NCBI GenBank assembly: GCA_963732765.1
Contig: CAVTAS010000008.1
Coordinates: 682,001 to 746,000 of the forward strand
Length of the DNA: 64,000 bases
Source of the DNA: JANYHF01 sp963732765
GTDB taxonomy: Bacteria; Pseudomonadota; Alphaproteobacteria; Rhizobiales; Hyphomicrobiaceae
Direction of reading: 5' to 3'
Every line of letters starts with the position of its first letter. Positions within the stretch are counted from its first letter, which is position 1. A program made the position numbers and the translations under genes. Below the pieces are notes generated by a model. It made no database searches, was not told the DNA's origin, and saw only the letters and a list, made by a program, of their open reading frames with translations. Shown here piece by piece: positions 26,435 to 34,259 of the stretch.

Positions 26435-26911
26435 TCAATTGCTGGCGGCTGCCGGCAGCTCGCCTTCGGGCGCCTTGGTCCAGGTCTGGCTGCGGCAGAT
26501 CAGGCCACCCAGCCCGCAGCCCTTGAGCACGATCTTCGATACATCCGTGTTCGGCGTCATGGTGATCTCGTGCTCCTCGCCGTTGCGCGGATCGTAGCTC
26601 ACCGCGTTCCAGGCGCCTTCGACGTTCGGCACGATGTTCCATAAGCTCTGTAGACCGATGATCGGCCGGTTCTGCAGGCTGGCGTCCGGATTGTTCTTGT
26701 CACGCCGCGGCTTGCCGGTCTCCGGATTGATCGGATCCTTCACCCACAAAATCCGGCCGCAATGGGTCTTTGCGCCATCTTTGCAGGGAGCGATTTCCAC
26801 GATGGCGCGCCCCTCCTGGGTCAGCCAGCGGCCTTCCAGACTGCGGGCGGCGGCGGCGAAAGTGGTGGTGGCAATCAGGGCGGCGAACCCCAGGTACAGC
26901 AAACGCATCAT
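26435..26911 (-). CDS. DUF2147 family secreted protein
   Basis: This 158-residue protein has a signal peptide (MMRLLYLGFAALIATTTFAA, cleavage near residue 22). The DUF2147 pattern follows: SLEGRWLTQEGRAIVEIAPC, then CGRILWVKDP, then KGCGLGGLICRSQTW. Four cysteines are probably paired in the periplasm. The domain is a small beta-barrel of unknown role found across proteobacteria. The ATG at 26911 has AGGAG nine bases upstream. It is divergent from acuI. Confidence 0.85.
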   Translation of the reverse strand: MMRLLYLGFAALIATTTFAAAARSLEGRWLTQEGRAIVEIAPCKDGAKTHCGRILWVKDPINPETGKPRRDKNNPDASLQNRPIIGLQSLWNIVPNVEGAWNAVSYDPRNGEEHEITMTPNTDVSKIVLKGCGLGGLICRSQTWTKAPEGELPAAASN

Positions 26912-27105
26912 GGCCAAGAACTCCTGGACAGCGAGTGGCAATGGTCCGAAAAGACCACGGAACCAAGTCTAGCAGCGACGACGCCACGGCAAAACGGCGA
27001 CCGCATGGCATGGCGAATCCGCATAGGAAATTCTGAGACTCTTCGATGAATTCCATGGGACTATGCAGGAAAATCGTCGAATTTTGATCTGTCAGGAGGA
27101 GTTTT

Positions 27106-28101
27106 ATGTCGTTCAAGGCCCTGATCGTCCAGAAGGCCGCCGATGGTACGATTTCGGCAGGTCTTGAAGATACAACTGAGGATCGTCTCCCCACCGACGG
27201 CAATGTCACGGTCGCCATCGAGCACTCGACGCTCAACTACAAGGACGGTCTCTGTATCACGGGGGCCGGCGGTCTGGTCCGAACCTACCCGCATGTCCCC
27301 GGCATCGACTTCGCCGGCACGGTCGAGTCCTCGTCCGACCTGCGCTACCGGGCGGGCGACAAGGTCATCCTCACCGGCTGGCGCGTCGGCGAAGTGTGGT
27401 GGGGCGGTTATGCGCAAAAGGCGCGGGTGAAGGCCGACTGGCTGGTGCCGCTGCCAAAGGGGCTCACCACGCGCCAAGCCATGGCGGTTGGCACGGCTGG
27501 GTTCTCATCCATGCTCGCCGTCCTGGCGCTGGAGAAGCACGGCCTCACGCCCGAGAAGGGCGAGGTGCTGGTGACAGGCGCGGCCGGCGGGGTCGGCTCG
27601 GTGGCGGTACTGCTGCTGGCAGCGCGCGGCTATCAGGTGGCGGCCGTTACGGGCCGTCCCGAAACCGAAGCCTACTTGCGCGAGCTCGGCGCCAAGCGTA
27701 TTCTTCCGCGTACGGAGTTTTCCGAAATCTCCAAGAAGCCGATGGAAAGCGAGACCTGGGCCGGTTGCATCGATGCGGTCGGCGGCACGACGCTCGCCCG
27801 TGTGCTCGGCCAGCTCAAGCATGGCTGCTCTGCCGCCGCGGTCGGCCTGGCGGGCGGCACGGCGCTGCCCGCGACGGTCATCCCGTTCCTGCTGCGCGGC
27901 ATCAACCTGCTCGGCATCGACAGCGTCATGCAGCCGTACGCCCATCGCATCGAAGCCTGGGGCCGCATCGCCGCCGACATCGACAAAGACCGCCTCGAAG
28001 CCATGATCGTACCGGCCAAACTCGCCGACCTGCCGAAACTCGGTCGCGAGATTTTGCGCGGCAACGTGCGGGGACGGGTAGTTGTCGATGTGAACGCGTG
28101 A
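27106..28101 (+). CDS. acuI: Acrylyl-CoA reductase (NADPH) / MDR-family oxidoreductase AcuI
   Basis: This 331-residue medium-chain dehydrogenase is of the zinc-free YhdH/AcuI type. Signatures are HSTLNYKDGL, RTYPHVPGIDFAGTVE and the nucleotide-binding loop VTGAAGGVGSVAV (about residue 155). They continue with VTGRPETEAYLRELGA and GIDSVMQP near the end. AcuI reduces acryloyl-CoA to propionyl-CoA, in 3-hydroxypropionate and DMSP metabolism; YhdH is the E. coli counterpart. The ATG has a strong AGGAGG seven bases upstream. It is monocistronic, with a repeat downstream. Confidence 0.9.
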   Translation: MSFKALIVQKAADGTISAGLEDTTEDRLPTDGNVTVAIEHSTLNYKDGLCITGAGGLVRTYPHVPGIDFAGTVESSSDLRYRAGDKVILTGWRVGEVWWGGYAQKARVKADWLVPLPKGLTTRQAMAVGTAGFSSMLAVLALEKHGLTPEKGEVLVTGAAGGVGSVAVLLLAARGYQVAAVTGRPETEAYLRELGAKRILPRTEFSEISKKPMESETWAGCIDAVGGTTLARVLGQLKHGCSAAAVGLAGGTALPATVIPFLLRGINLLGIDSVMQPYAHRIEAWGRIAADIDKDRLEAMIVPAKLADLPKLGREILRGNVRGRVVVDVNA

Positions 28102-28143
28102 ACCAGCGGTCGTCGAATGGCCCGTTAGAAATCAGCCAACACC

Positions 28144-28294
28144 TCGTCATACCCGCGCAGGCGGGTATCCATGCAAGCCAATGGTGCGCTCTAGAGTTCG
28201 AAACGGAAACAGAAGCTCTGTTGGAGGCTTGCCGGGCGTCGAGACACCACCCCACTCCGGCATGCATGGATCTCCGCCTTCGCGGAGATGACGA
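28144..28294. repeat. CGTCATTCCCGC-type intergenic repeat, copy 1
   Basis: The left end TCGTCATACCCGCGCAGG (followed by CGGGTATCCATGCAAGCCA) and the right end GGCATGCATGGATCTCCGCC (followed by TTCGCGGAGATGACGA) are inverted copies of each other about 90 bases apart. The same element occurs at 39177-39328. It occupies most of the gap between acuI and dapD; I see no gene in 28102-28413. Confidence 0.75.
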
Positions 28295-28413
28295 AATCGG
28301 AGGCGCTTTTGCATTCGCTTGCGATTTCCTCGACGCCAGCCGTGGCTTGACGTAAGACCCTCATCACCGCACAACCCAGCTCAACGAATCCTCGAACCGC
28401 CGAGCCTCGTCCC

Positions 28414-29268
28414 ATGTCCCAATCTGCGTCCCATTCCGATCTCTCCGCCACCATCGACCAGGCCTGGGAGGCCCGCGACCAGGTCAGTTTCGCGACCAAG
28501 GGCGCGGTGCGCGACGCCGTCGAGAGCGCGCTGAACCTGCTCGATAGCGGCGAAGCGCGCGTGGCCGAAAAGGGCGCCAACGGCTGGACCGTGAACCAAT
28601 GGCTGAAGAAGGCGGTGCTGCTCTCCTTCCGCCTCAACGACAATACCATGATCCCTGGCGGCCCAGGCGGTTCGCACTGGTTCGACAAGGTGCCCTCGAA
28701 GTTCGACGGCTGGGGCGAGGCCCGTTTCCGCGACAGCGGCATCCGCGCCGTCCCCGGCGCCATCGTCAGACGCTCCGCCTACATCGCACCCAAAGTCATC
28801 CTGATGCCGAGCTTCGTGAACCTGGGCGCGTACGTCGACACCGGCACCATGGTCGACACCTGGGTCACGGTCGGCAGTTGCGCGCAGATCGGCAAGAACG
28901 TGCATCTGTCCGGTGGCGTCGGCATCGGCGGCGTGCTCGAACCCATGCAGGCCGGGCCCACGATCATCGAGGACAATTGCTTCATCGGTGCGCGCTCCGA
29001 AGTCGTCGAGGGCGTGGTGGTCGGCGAGGGCTCAGTGCTGAGCATGGGCGTGTTTATCAGCGCGTCCACGATCATCATCGACCGGGCGACCGGCGAGCGG
29101 TTTATGGGACGCGTACCGCCGTATTCGGTGGTGGTCGCGGGATCGCTGCCGGGTAAGGCATTGCCGGACGGAAAACCGGGGCCGAGCCTGTATTGCGCGG
29201 TGATCGTAAAGCGGGTGGATGAGAAGACGAGGAGTAAGACGAGTATCAATGAGTTGTTGAGGGATTAG
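28414..29268 (+). CDS. dapD: 2,3,4,5-tetrahydropyridine-2,6-dicarboxylate N-succinyltransferase
   Basis: This 284-residue cytosolic trimeric enzyme of lysine and meso-diaminopimelate synthesis uses succinyl-CoA to open tetrahydrodipicolinate. The left-handed beta-helix of hexapeptide repeats is visible from residue about 105 (VRRSAYIAPKVILMPSFVNL, then VDTWVTVGSCAQIGKNVHLS, GGVGIGGVLEP, IEDNCFIGARSEVVEG). The substrate-binding PGGPGGSHWFDKVP is near residue 80. The C-terminal block PYSVVVAGSLPGK, CAVIVKRVD is complete. No dapC or dapE neighbour is present. Its stop codon lies 10 bases before the left inverted repeat that flanks the pseudogene downstream. Confidence 0.97.
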   Translation: MSQSASHSDLSATIDQAWEARDQVSFATKGAVRDAVESALNLLDSGEARVAEKGANGWTVNQWLKKAVLLSFRLNDNTMIPGGPGGSHWFDKVPSKFDGWGEARFRDSGIRAVPGAIVRRSAYIAPKVILMPSFVNLGAYVDTGTMVDTWVTVGSCAQIGKNVHLSGGVGIGGVLEPMQAGPTIIEDNCFIGARSEVVEGVVVGEGSVLSMGVFISASTIIIDRATGERFMGRVPPYSVVVAGSLPGKALPDGKPGPSLYCAVIVKRVDEKTRSKTSINELLRD

Positions 29269-29277
29269 ATTGAAGAC

Positions 29278-29318
29278 GGGATTAGGGATTACTCGGGACA
29301 AGTAACTCGGGACTTCGG
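29278..29318. repeat. Left GGGATT/CTCGGGAC terminal repeat of the four-helix-bundle cassette
   Basis: GGGATTAGGGATTACTCGGG (from 29278) followed by AACTCGGGACTTCGG is an imperfect inverted copy of the block at 29754-29785. The two flank the decayed gene at 29331-29700. Confidence 0.55.
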
Positions 29319-29330
29319 AGATGTGGGCTG

Positions 29331-29700
29331 ATGACGGAAACAAAGTCACATAAGGACTTGCGCGTTTGGCATAAGGCGATGGAGTTGGTCACGGTGATCT
29401 ATCAGTTGACCAAGGGCCTGCCCAAGACCGAGCAATACGGTCTAACCAGCCAATTCAGCGCGCTGCAGTGTCGGTGCCCACGAACATTGCAGAGGGAAAT
29501 GGACGTGGACTCGCAAGGATTACGCTCGCTTTATCGAGTATCGTCACGAGGTTCGGCGTCAGAAGTCGAGACACTTCTGATAATTGCCTCGTGAAGCTTG
29601 GACTGGCAAGTCGAGACGAAGCGGCCCAGCGCTCAAGAATTACAAGCGATGACGGCAGAATGTTGACTGGATTGGCTGTAGGCCTCTCCAAAGAAGGCTT
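29331..29700 (+). pseudogene. Decayed four-helix-bundle (S23/23S rRNA-intervening-sequence) protein
   Basis: The start is well preserved: MTETKSHKDLRVWHKAMELV, then LPKTEQYGLTSQF, which is the N-terminal half of the small S23-type four-helix-bundle family. From about 29455 the conserved segments appear in different frames: AAVSVPTNIAEGNGRG, then RKDYARFIEYRHEV, RGSASEVETLLIIA, and finally a GLASRDEAAQRS tail followed by RMLTGLAVGLSK. At least three frame changes are needed to rejoin them, more than in any other gene here. I therefore read this as real decay rather than one sequencing slip. Intact relatives are about 120 residues long and of uncertain function, some encoded inside 23S rRNA intervening sequences. 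Confidence 0.7.
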
Positions 29701-29753
29701 TCAAGAGGAGGGGCAAGCCGAGATTCGAGTGACGAGAGACTGGAGGTCCGAAT

Positions 29754-29785
29754 CTCCGAGTCCCGAGTCCCGAATCCCGAATCCC
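29754..29785. repeat. Right CGAGTCCC/GAATCCC terminal repeat
   Basis: CTCCGAGTCCCGAGTCCCGA (from 29754) followed by ATCCCGAATCCC is the inverted partner of 29278-29318. It ends 8 bases before the sufC start codon. Confidence 0.55.
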
Positions 29786-29793
29786 AGACAAAC

Positions 29794-30548
29794 ATGCTCA
29801 CTATCAATACCTCAGCGTCAAACTCGAAGACGAGGACAAGACCATCCTCGACGGCCTCTCCTTGCAAGTCCCCAAGGGCCAGGTCCACGCCATCATGGGC
29901 CCAAACGGCTCGGGCAAATCCACACTCGGCTACACGCTTGCCGGTCGCGGTGGCTACGAAGTCACTAGCGGATCGGCGACCTGGAACGGCGACAACCTGC
30001 TGGACATGGACCCGGCCGAACGCGCCGCTGCCGGTGTGTTTCTCGCCTTCCAGTACCCGATGGAAATCCCCGGCGTCGCCACGCTCACCTTCTTGCGCAC
30101 AGCGATGAACGCGCTGAAAAAGGCGCGTGGCCAGAAAGAGCTGACCACGCCGGAATTCCTGAAAGCCGTGAAGGCCAAGGCCAAGCTGCTCGGTATTTCC
30201 GACGACATGCTGAAACGCCCCGTCAATGTCGGCTTTTCCGGCGGCGAGAAGAAGCGCATGGAAATCCTGCAGATGACCATGCTGGAGCCGACGCTCTGCG
30301 TGCTGGACGAAACCGACAGCGGCCTCGACATCGATGCCCTGCGCGTGGTCGCCGACGGCGTGAACGCGCTACGCGGCAAGGATCGCGCGATCCTGGTGAT
30401 CACGCACTATCAGCGGCTCTTGGACTACATCGTGCCGGACAAGGTGCATGTGCTGGCGCACGGCAAGATCCAGCGCTCGGGCGGCGCGGAGCTGGCCAAG
30501 GAACTGGAGAAATCGGGGTATGCGGAGTTTACCGGCAAGGCAGCTTAA
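29794..30548 (+). CDS. sufC: Fe-S cluster assembly ATPase SufC, frameshifted near the start
   Basis: This is the ABC-type ATPase of the SUF system. Walker A is MGPNGSGKSTLGYTLAGR, followed by PVNVGFSGGEKKRMEILQM (signature), DETDSGLDIDALR (Walker B and D-loop) and ITHYQRLLDYI (H-loop). The ATG at 29794 reads MLTIN, but the rest of the protein (LSVKLEDEDKTILDGLSLQV) continues in another frame. One missing base at about 29804-29809 explains this, and restoring it gives exactly 251 residues, the usual SufC length. A TTG at 29862 would be an unlikely start because it removes the first beta-strands. SufC works with SufB and SufD; sufD follows after a long repeat but sufB is not in the window. Confidence 0.88.
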
Positions 30549-30568
30549 ACAGCGCGCAGCGCTGACGT

Positions 30569-30770
30569 CTCCTCTCCCCCTGCTTAGGGGGAGAGGATGT
30601 CGCCCGAGCCGCAGGCGAGGAAGCAGCGACAGGTGAGGGGCAGCCGCTTGCTCCGTACCCGTAGCACGAGGGACCGAGCAAGCGCCTGCCCCTCACTGAC
30701 CGCGTGGCTCTTGCGCTGAAACGCGCTGCGAGACGCGGTCTCCTCTCCCCCTAAGAAGGGGGAGAGGAGG
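30569..30770. repeat. Long intergenic repeat (CTCTCCCCC family), copy 2
   Basis: About 200 bases between sufC and sufD, bounded by CTCTCCCCCTGCTTAGGGGG and CTCTCCCCCTAAGAAGGGGG hairpins. The internal arms are GAGGGGCAGCCGCTTGCTCC and GAGCAAGCGCCTGCCCCTCA. The element runs in the opposite orientation to copy 1: its right half carries the reverse complement of the GACCGCGTCTCGCAGCGCG block. Confidence 0.85.
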
Positions 30771-30834
30771 GCCCTGCCCCTCGGCCGTCGTTTTTGGGCG
30801 CTGACAGACGATTGAAACTGGACCACCGACCGAT

Positions 30835-32163
30835 ATGACCGTTACCCCCATCAAGACCAAGGCCGAAACCCAGTTCGCCGAGCAGTTCGAGGCCACCATC
30901 GCCTCGCTTCCCGGCAAAGGCTGGGTGCCGGCTGCGCGCCGCGCCGCCATGCACCGGTTCGTCGAGGCAGGCCTGCCGCATCGCAAGTTGGAAGCCTGGA
31001 AGTACACGGATCTTCGCGCCGCGGTGAAGGACGTGCCCGCTCCCGTCCCGTCCAAGACGGGCAAACCCAAACTCGATGCCAAGGCGCTGCAGGCCGCACT
31101 CGGACCCGACCTCGCCAAGTTGCCGGCCATTCGCTTTGTCTTCGTCAATGGCGCGTTTGCCGCCGCCGACATCCCGGACGCACATAAGCCGGGCGCGTCC
31201 TATCAGTTCGGGTCACTCGCCGAGACGCTGGGGACCAAGGACTTCGAGTGGATGGAGGCCGGTTTCGCTGCCGAGACCTCCAGTCCTGCCGCGCTCAATG
31301 CCGCCTTCGCGACCGACGGCATTGTGCTGCGCGTGGTCGCCGGTGCCAGGCTCGAGCTGCCGATCCACCTGGTGTTCCTGACCGATAGCGCCAGCCCGAT
31401 CCGGATCACCACGCGCAATCTCATCCGGGTCGATAAGGGCGCTTACGTCACAATTTTGGAAAGCCATGTCGGGGCAGGCGGCGCGCATCACGCCAACAGC
31501 CTGACGCATCTGCACGTCGTCGATGGCGCGAAGGTCGATCATCTGCAATTGACGGCCAATGGTCCGCAGGCGACCCATCTGTCGACCTGGATCGTCGACG
31601 TTGAAGCCGAAGCCACTTATCAGGCGTTCCAGCTCTCGGAGTCTCCCGCGCTCGCCCGCCACGACGTGAACCTCACCTTCAAAGGCGAATCCGCCGCCTT
31701 CTCGTTCAACGCCGCCACGCTTGGCCGCGGCAAGAGCCACATCGACACCACCATGGTGATCGACCATGCCGTGCCGCGCTGCACCTCGCGCGAAAATGTT
31801 CGCGCCGTGCTCGACGGCTCGGCGCGTGGGATTTTCCAGGGCAAGGTGATCGTGCGGCCCGACGCGCAGAAATCCGACGGCAAGCAGATGGCCAAGGCGC
31901 TGCTGCTGTCGCCCGATACCGAATTCGACAGTAAGCCCGAGCTGGAAATCTATGCCGACGACGTGGTCTGCGGCCACGGTTCGACCGTTGCGGAGATGGA
32001 TGAGGATCACGTCTTCTATCTTATGGCGCGCGGCATCCCCGAAGTTCAGGCGCGCGCTATGCTCACGGAGGCCTTCGCGGCCGAGGTGGTGGATGCGATC
32101 GCGCACGAGGGCATCCGCGAGGCGATGCGGGCAAGGCTGGCGGCGTGGCTGGCGGCGGAGTAG
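30835..32163 (+). CDS. sufD: Fe-S cluster assembly protein SufD
   Basis: This 442-residue scaffold subunit has an N-terminal helical region (AGLPHRKLEAWKYTDLR, residues about 42-58) and a right-handed beta-helix core. The conserved C-terminal block (YADDVVCGHGSTVAEMDEDH, then FYLMARGIPEVQARAMLTEA) is present. The Cys-Gly-His in CGHGST and Glu of DEDH correspond to the residues at the SufB-SufD interface. It partners SufB and SufC. Upstream and downstream lie copies 2 and 3 of the long repeat, so the operon is physically interrupted although all genes remain co-directional. Confidence 0.95.
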   Translation: MTVTPIKTKAETQFAEQFEATIASLPGKGWVPAARRAAMHRFVEAGLPHRKLEAWKYTDLRAAVKDVPAPVPSKTGKPKLDAKALQAALGPDLAKLPAIRFVFVNGAFAAADIPDAHKPGASYQFGSLAETLGTKDFEWMEAGFAAETSSPAALNAAFATDGIVLRVVAGARLELPIHLVFLTDSASPIRITTRNLIRVDKGAYVTILESHVGAGGAHHANSLTHLHVVDGAKVDHLQLTANGPQATHLSTWIVDVEAEATYQAFQLSESPALARHDVNLTFKGESAAFSFNAATLGRGKSHIDTTMVIDHAVPRCTSRENVRAVLDGSARGIFQGKVIVRPDAQKSDGKQMAKALLLSPDTEFDSKPELEIYADDVVCGHGSTVAEMDEDHVFYLMARGIPEVQARAMLTEAFAAEVVDAIAHEGIREAMRARLAAWLAAE

Positions 32164-32168
32164 ACTTT

Positions 32169-32399
32169 CCCTCTCCCCCGCCTCTTCGCGGGGGAGAGGG
32201 TGCCGCCCCGAGCGCGCAAGCGCGAGGGAGAGAGCGGCGGGTGAGGGGCCGCCGCGTGCTCCCTACCGTTCGTGAGAAAGACTGAGCAAGGTGGAGCCTT
32301 TGCGCCACGGGGACGGAGCAAGCGTCGGCCCCTCACCTGTCGCTGATTCCGTCGCTACGCTCCGGGCGACATCCTCTCCCCCTAACCAGGGGGAGAGGA
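32169..32399. repeat. Long intergenic repeat (CTCTCCCCC family), copy 3
   Basis: About 230 bases between sufD and sufS, with bounding CTCTCCCCCGCCTCTTCGCG and CTCTCCCCCTAACCAGGGGG hairpins and internal GTGAGGGGCCGCCGCGTGCT and GGAGCAAGCGTCGGCCCCTC arms. The internal sequence differs more from the other copies. Confidence 0.85.
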
Positions 32400-32432
32400 A
32401 AAAGAAGAGCCCCCGCGTTGAATGGAATCGCC

Positions 32433-33659
32433 ATGACCACCCCCTACGACGTCGCCAAGGTCCGCGCCGAATTCCCGATCCTGTTCCGGGAAGTCTACGG
32501 CAAGCCGCTGGTCTATCTCGACAACGGCGCGTCGGCCCAGAAGCCGCGCGCGGTGATCGACGCGATCACCCATGCGTACACGTATGAATACGCCAACGTG
32601 CATCGCGGGCTGCATTACCTGGCCAACGCCACCACCACGGCCTACGAGAAATCCCGCGCGACTGTCGCGCGCTACATCAATGCGCCATCCGTGGACGAGG
32701 TGATTTTTACACGCGGGGCGACCGAAGGCATCAACCTGGTTGCCTCCTCGTTCGGCGCGGCCAACATCGCGGCCGGCGACGAAATCGTGCTCTCGATCAT
32801 GGAGCACCACTCCAACATCGTGCCCTGGCACTTCCACCGCGAGCGGCGCGGCGCGATCCTGAAATGGGCGCCCATCGACGATACCGGCGCGCTGGATATG
32901 GCCGCGTTCGAGAAACTGATCACCGAGCGCACGCGCATCGTCGCCATCACGCATATGTCAAACGTGCTGGGCACCGTGAACCCGATCAAGGACATCTGCC
33001 GTATCGCGCATGCCAAGGGCGTACCGGTGCTGGTCGACGGCAGCCAGGGCGCGGTGCATCTGACAGTGGATGTACAAGATCTGGACTGCGATTTCTACGT
33101 CTTCACCGGCCACAAGGTCTACGGCCCCTCGGGCATCGGCGTCCTCTGGGCCAAGCGCAAGCACCTCGACGCCATGCCGCCCTATATGGGTGGGGGCGAG
33201 ATGATCGAGAGCGTCACCACCGAAAACGTCACCTACGGCGTGCCGCCGCACAAGTTCGAGGCGGGCACCCCGTCAATTGTTCCTGCAATTGGCCTCGGCG
33301 CGGCGCTCAACTTCGTCATGGAGACGGGACGCGAGGCGATCCGGGCGCACGAGGAGGACCTGACGGTTTATGCCCACCAGCGGCTGGGCGAACTCAACTT
33401 CCTGAAAATCCACGGCCGGGCACGCGGCAAAGGCTCGATCGTGTCGTTCTCCATCGATGGGCTGCATCCCCATGACATTGCGACCATCATCGACCGTTCG
33501 GGGATCGCGGTACGGGCGGGGCACCATTGCGCGCAGCAGCTGATGACCCGGCTCGGCGTGCCCGCCACCTGCCGCGCCTCCTTCGCCATGTACAACACCA
33601 AGGCCGAGGTGGATGCGCTGGCGGCGGCGCTGCGCAAGGCGCACGAGTTCTTTAGTTGA
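32433..33659 (+). CDS. sufS: Cysteine desulfurase SufS (group II)
   Basis: This 408-residue PLP enzyme mobilises sulfur from cysteine as a persulfide for the SUF scaffold. Conserved parts are YLDNGASAQKPRAVIDAI, MEHHSNIVPWH, DGSQGAVHLTVDVQDLDCDF and TGHKVYGPSGIGVLWAK, whose Lys binds PLP (about residue 226). The active-site loop is RAGHHCAQQLMTRLG, with the catalytic Cys near residue 366. The ATG at 32433 fits the family; five codons upstream another start exists but is less likely. A sulfur acceptor (SufE or SufU) is not seen in the window. Confidence 0.96.
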   Translation: MTTPYDVAKVRAEFPILFREVYGKPLVYLDNGASAQKPRAVIDAITHAYTYEYANVHRGLHYLANATTTAYEKSRATVARYINAPSVDEVIFTRGATEGINLVASSFGAANIAAGDEIVLSIMEHHSNIVPWHFHRERRGAILKWAPIDDTGALDMAAFEKLITERTRIVAITHMSNVLGTVNPIKDICRIAHAKGVPVLVDGSQGAVHLTVDVQDLDCDFYVFTGHKVYGPSGIGVLWAKRKHLDAMPPYMGGGEMIESVTTENVTYGVPPHKFEAGTPSIVPAIGLGAALNFVMETGREAIRAHEEDLTVYAHQRLGELNFLKIHGRARGKGSIVSFSIDGLHPHDIATIIDRSGIAVRAGHHCAQQLMTRLGVPATCRASFAMYNTKAEVDALAAALRKAHEFFS

Positions 33660-33703
33660 GCGCGGGGTTGGCGTCGCCGCCGCTCCCACGTATATAGAGC
33701 CTC

Positions 33704-34114
33704 ATGACCGAAGGATTTTCGACCACCGACATCGACCCGGCCGCCGCCGATCTGGCGCCGCCGCCGCAGCAGACGGCTATCTCGGCTCCGGCGCTGCCGC
33801 CCGAGGAGTTGGACCGTCTAACCGCCGATATCATCGCGGCGCTGAAAACCGTCTACGACCCCGAGATCCCGGCTGACATCTATGAGCTGGGCCTCATCTA
33901 CAAGGTCGACGTGGACGAGAACCGCAATGTCGCCATCGACATGACGCTGACCTCGCCGGGCTGCCCGGTCGCCGGCGAAATGCCGGTCTGGGTCAAAAAC
34001 GCCGTCGGTACCATCGCCGGCGTGCAGGACGTCGCGGTCCAGATCGTGTTCGACCCGCCCTGGGACAAGAGCCGCATGTCCGACGAAGCGCAGATGGCGC
34101 TGAATATGTTCTAG
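33704..34114 (+). CDS. sufT: SUF system Fe-S assembly protein SufT (DUF59/MIP18 family)
   Basis: This 136-residue cytosolic protein has a disordered, Ala/Pro-rich first 40 residues. The DUF59 domain follows: IIAALKTVYDPEIPADIYEL, then LIYKVDVDENRNV and MTLTSPGCPVAGEMP, with the conserved Cys in SPGCP, then VFDPPWDKSRMSDEA. SufT is required for maturation or repair of some Fe-S proteins under demand. It closes the suf cluster, followed by a hairpin repeat and the convergent metal genes. Confidence 0.93.
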   Translation: MTEGFSTTDIDPAAADLAPPPQQTAISAPALPPEELDRLTADIIAALKTVYDPEIPADIYELGLIYKVDVDENRNVAIDMTLTSPGCPVAGEMPVWVKNAVGTIAGVQDVAVQIVFDPPWDKSRMSDEAQMALNMF

Positions 34115-34118
34115 GGGG

Positions 34119-34259
34119 TAAATAAACGGGGACAGTTTACTTATATCGAATAAACGGGGACAGTTTACTTATATCGCGCCGAAAGATCGAACTTGATCGA
34201 AGGCCCATATACGCGATATAAGTAAACTGTCCCCGTTTATTTCTGTCCCCGTTTATTTA
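34119..34259. repeat. Compound inverted repeat with GGGGACAG core
   Basis: AATAAACGGGGACAGTTTAC (extended to TTATATCG) occurs twice in tandem (34119-34148 and 34149-34176). Its reverse complement follows at about 34213-34242, then a truncated fragment to 34259. The whole can form a very long hairpin between the convergent sufT and the membrane-protein gene; the stop codon of the latter (34257-34259) lies in the repeat. It resembles REP-type elements mobilised by TnpA-REP/RAYT transposases (inference). Confidence 0.8.

Noticed and set aside
34119..34259. Possible CRISPR-like array
   Set aside because: Only two direct copies with no spacer between them plus an inverted copy; no cas genes. It is a REP-like hairpin.
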